Assembly: GCA_945900965.1 (NCBI GenBank) | Contig: CAMDKM010000032.1 | Span: 1-38,664 of the forward strand | DNA: 38,664 bases | Source: Bordetella parapertussis | GTDB taxonomy: Bacteria; Pseudomonadota; Gammaproteobacteria; Burkholderiales; JACQAP01 | Direction of reading: 5' to 3' | In this document: piece after piece, positions 38,092-38,664 of the stretch | How the letters are laid out: each line of letters begins with the position of its first letter | Numbering within the stretch: the stretch's first letter is position 1 | The notes under the pieces: model-generated | Told to the model about the DNA's origin: nothing | Databases searched by the model: none | The model's input: the letters and a program-made list of their open reading frames with translations, nothing else | Position numbers and translations under genes: made by a program

Positions 38092-38664
38092 GGTAAACCC
38101 TGTAGCTCGGCGGTGGTGGGCGCACGCGCCTCCTCGAAGACCGGTTCGCCCTCGGTGTTCCGATAAACCCCATCGAGCACGAGACAATGCAGATGGATGT
38201 TCAAGTTGGCGGCCGAGCCAAAGCGCTGGATGAGAGTGACCGCGCCGGTGTCGGCTTCACTACGTTTGAGCCCCGCTTGCTTGATCAGAAAGCTCGCGAT
38301 GACCCGGTGGATAATCTGCAACACCGGCGCGAGCAGTTCGGGATGGGCGGCGAAGACGATGCGCAGCGGAATGGGAAACGAGAGCACCCATTGCCTTACC
38401 GGCACGCGCGGAATGACGTGATCGACCAGATGCGCGGCGCACTCAGCCATGCGCCGCGCGCCGCACGAGGGGCAAAATCCGCGGCGCTTGCAGGAAAACG
38501 CCACCAGCTTCTCATGGGCGCACCCGGCGCAGCGCAGGCGCAGAAAGCCGTGCGCCAGGATACCGCATTCGAGAAAGGCCTCGAACTCGTCTTTGACAAA
38601 CTCCGGCAAGCCCGACCCGGTTTGCGCTTCGACCTGGGCGAGAAAGGTATCGAGCTGCTCCTGG
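38092..38664 (-). mobile_element. IS91-family element fragment, continuing past the window
   Basis: This stretch is the inner part of an IS91-type element seen from its transposase gene. Its left limit near 38092 abuts the ISNCY-like stub directly. Whether it reached this place by transposition or by a deletion joining two elements cannot be decided here, as its proper terminus is not visible. Confidence 0.6.

Larger units (their letters stand above)
38028..38664 (-). pseudogene. IS91-family transposase fragment, C-terminally truncated, cut by window edge
   Basis: The frame enters from the right edge (the residues before 38609, EQLDTFLAQVEAQTGSGLP, continue in frame) and ends at a TGA at 38028. 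It shows the zinc-binding domain of IS91 transposases (CAGCAHEKLVAFSCKRRGFCPSC) and the HUH-type motif NIHLHCLVLDGVY of Y-type rolling-circle transposases. Normal similarity stops after TTAELQG near 38092; the last 22 residues are read from the antisense of another element. The part that would carry the catalytic tyrosine is missing, so the product cannot be active. Confidence 0.85.

Overview
The window reads as a chromosomal segment of a betaproteobacterium (Nitrosomonadales or Rhodocyclales-like, inferred from gene order and protein types, no search run). Nearly all protein genes are core housekeeping genes and almost all lie on the minus strand. The order carA-carB-greA / yhbY<>rlmE-ftsH-folP-glmM / pstSCAB / tpiA-secG-tRNA-Leu(GAG)-nuoA to nuoN-nudF extends the greA-yhbY-rlmE-ftsH-folP-glmM-secG-leuU block known from E. 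coli, with a pst operon and a complete 14-gene complex I operon.

Layout from left to right. 1-2154: the trailer part of a type I-E CRISPR array (34 repeats, 33 spacers, then one decayed repeat); leader and cas genes would lie left of the window. 2187-2699: a small exported protein of unknown function. 2983-4893: htpG with a heat-shock (sigma32-type) promoter. 5024-6133: an exported PQQ-type sugar dehydrogenase family beta-propeller, the only non-core enzyme. 6162-21777: nudF and the full nuo operon. 21875-21959: tRNA-Leu(GAG). 22033-23157: secG and tpiA behind a good sigma70 promoter. 23362-27168: pstB, pstA, pstC, pstS behind a candidate Pho box, without phoU. 27274-32427: glmM, folP, ftsH, rlmE. 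32459-32809: yhbY, divergent from rlmE. 32927-37787: greA, carB, carA behind a consensus promoter and a leader hairpin. 37937-38664: debris of two transposable elements, an ISNCY-like left end cut by an IS91-family transposase fragment that runs off the window.

Working together: carAB supply carbamoyl phosphate; greA, yhbY and rlmE serve transcription and ribosome assembly; ftsH, htpG and secG serve protein quality control and export; folP and glmM make folate and cell-wall precursors; pst brings in phosphate; tpiA and nuo link glycolysis to the respiratory chain. nudF at the end of the nuo operon may clean up ADP-ribose produced from NAD(H).

The most unusual feature is a family of intergenic elements built of 7-base (in three places about 8-11-base) tandem units. 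Eleven sites are seen in 30 kb, filling many of the larger gaps between genes, including six gaps inside the nuo operon. In every transcript the purine-rich arm (GTGAGGC, GTGACGG, GTGAAGG and similar) follows a stop codon and the complementary pyrimidine-rich arm precedes the next start, so each gap can fold into a hairpin. The unit differs from gap to gap but is shared by the two arms of one gap. In many cases the TGA of the gene is itself part of, or next to, the first unit. I know of no description of such a system in this group; the nearest parallel I can name is the heptamer STRR repeats of cyanobacteria.
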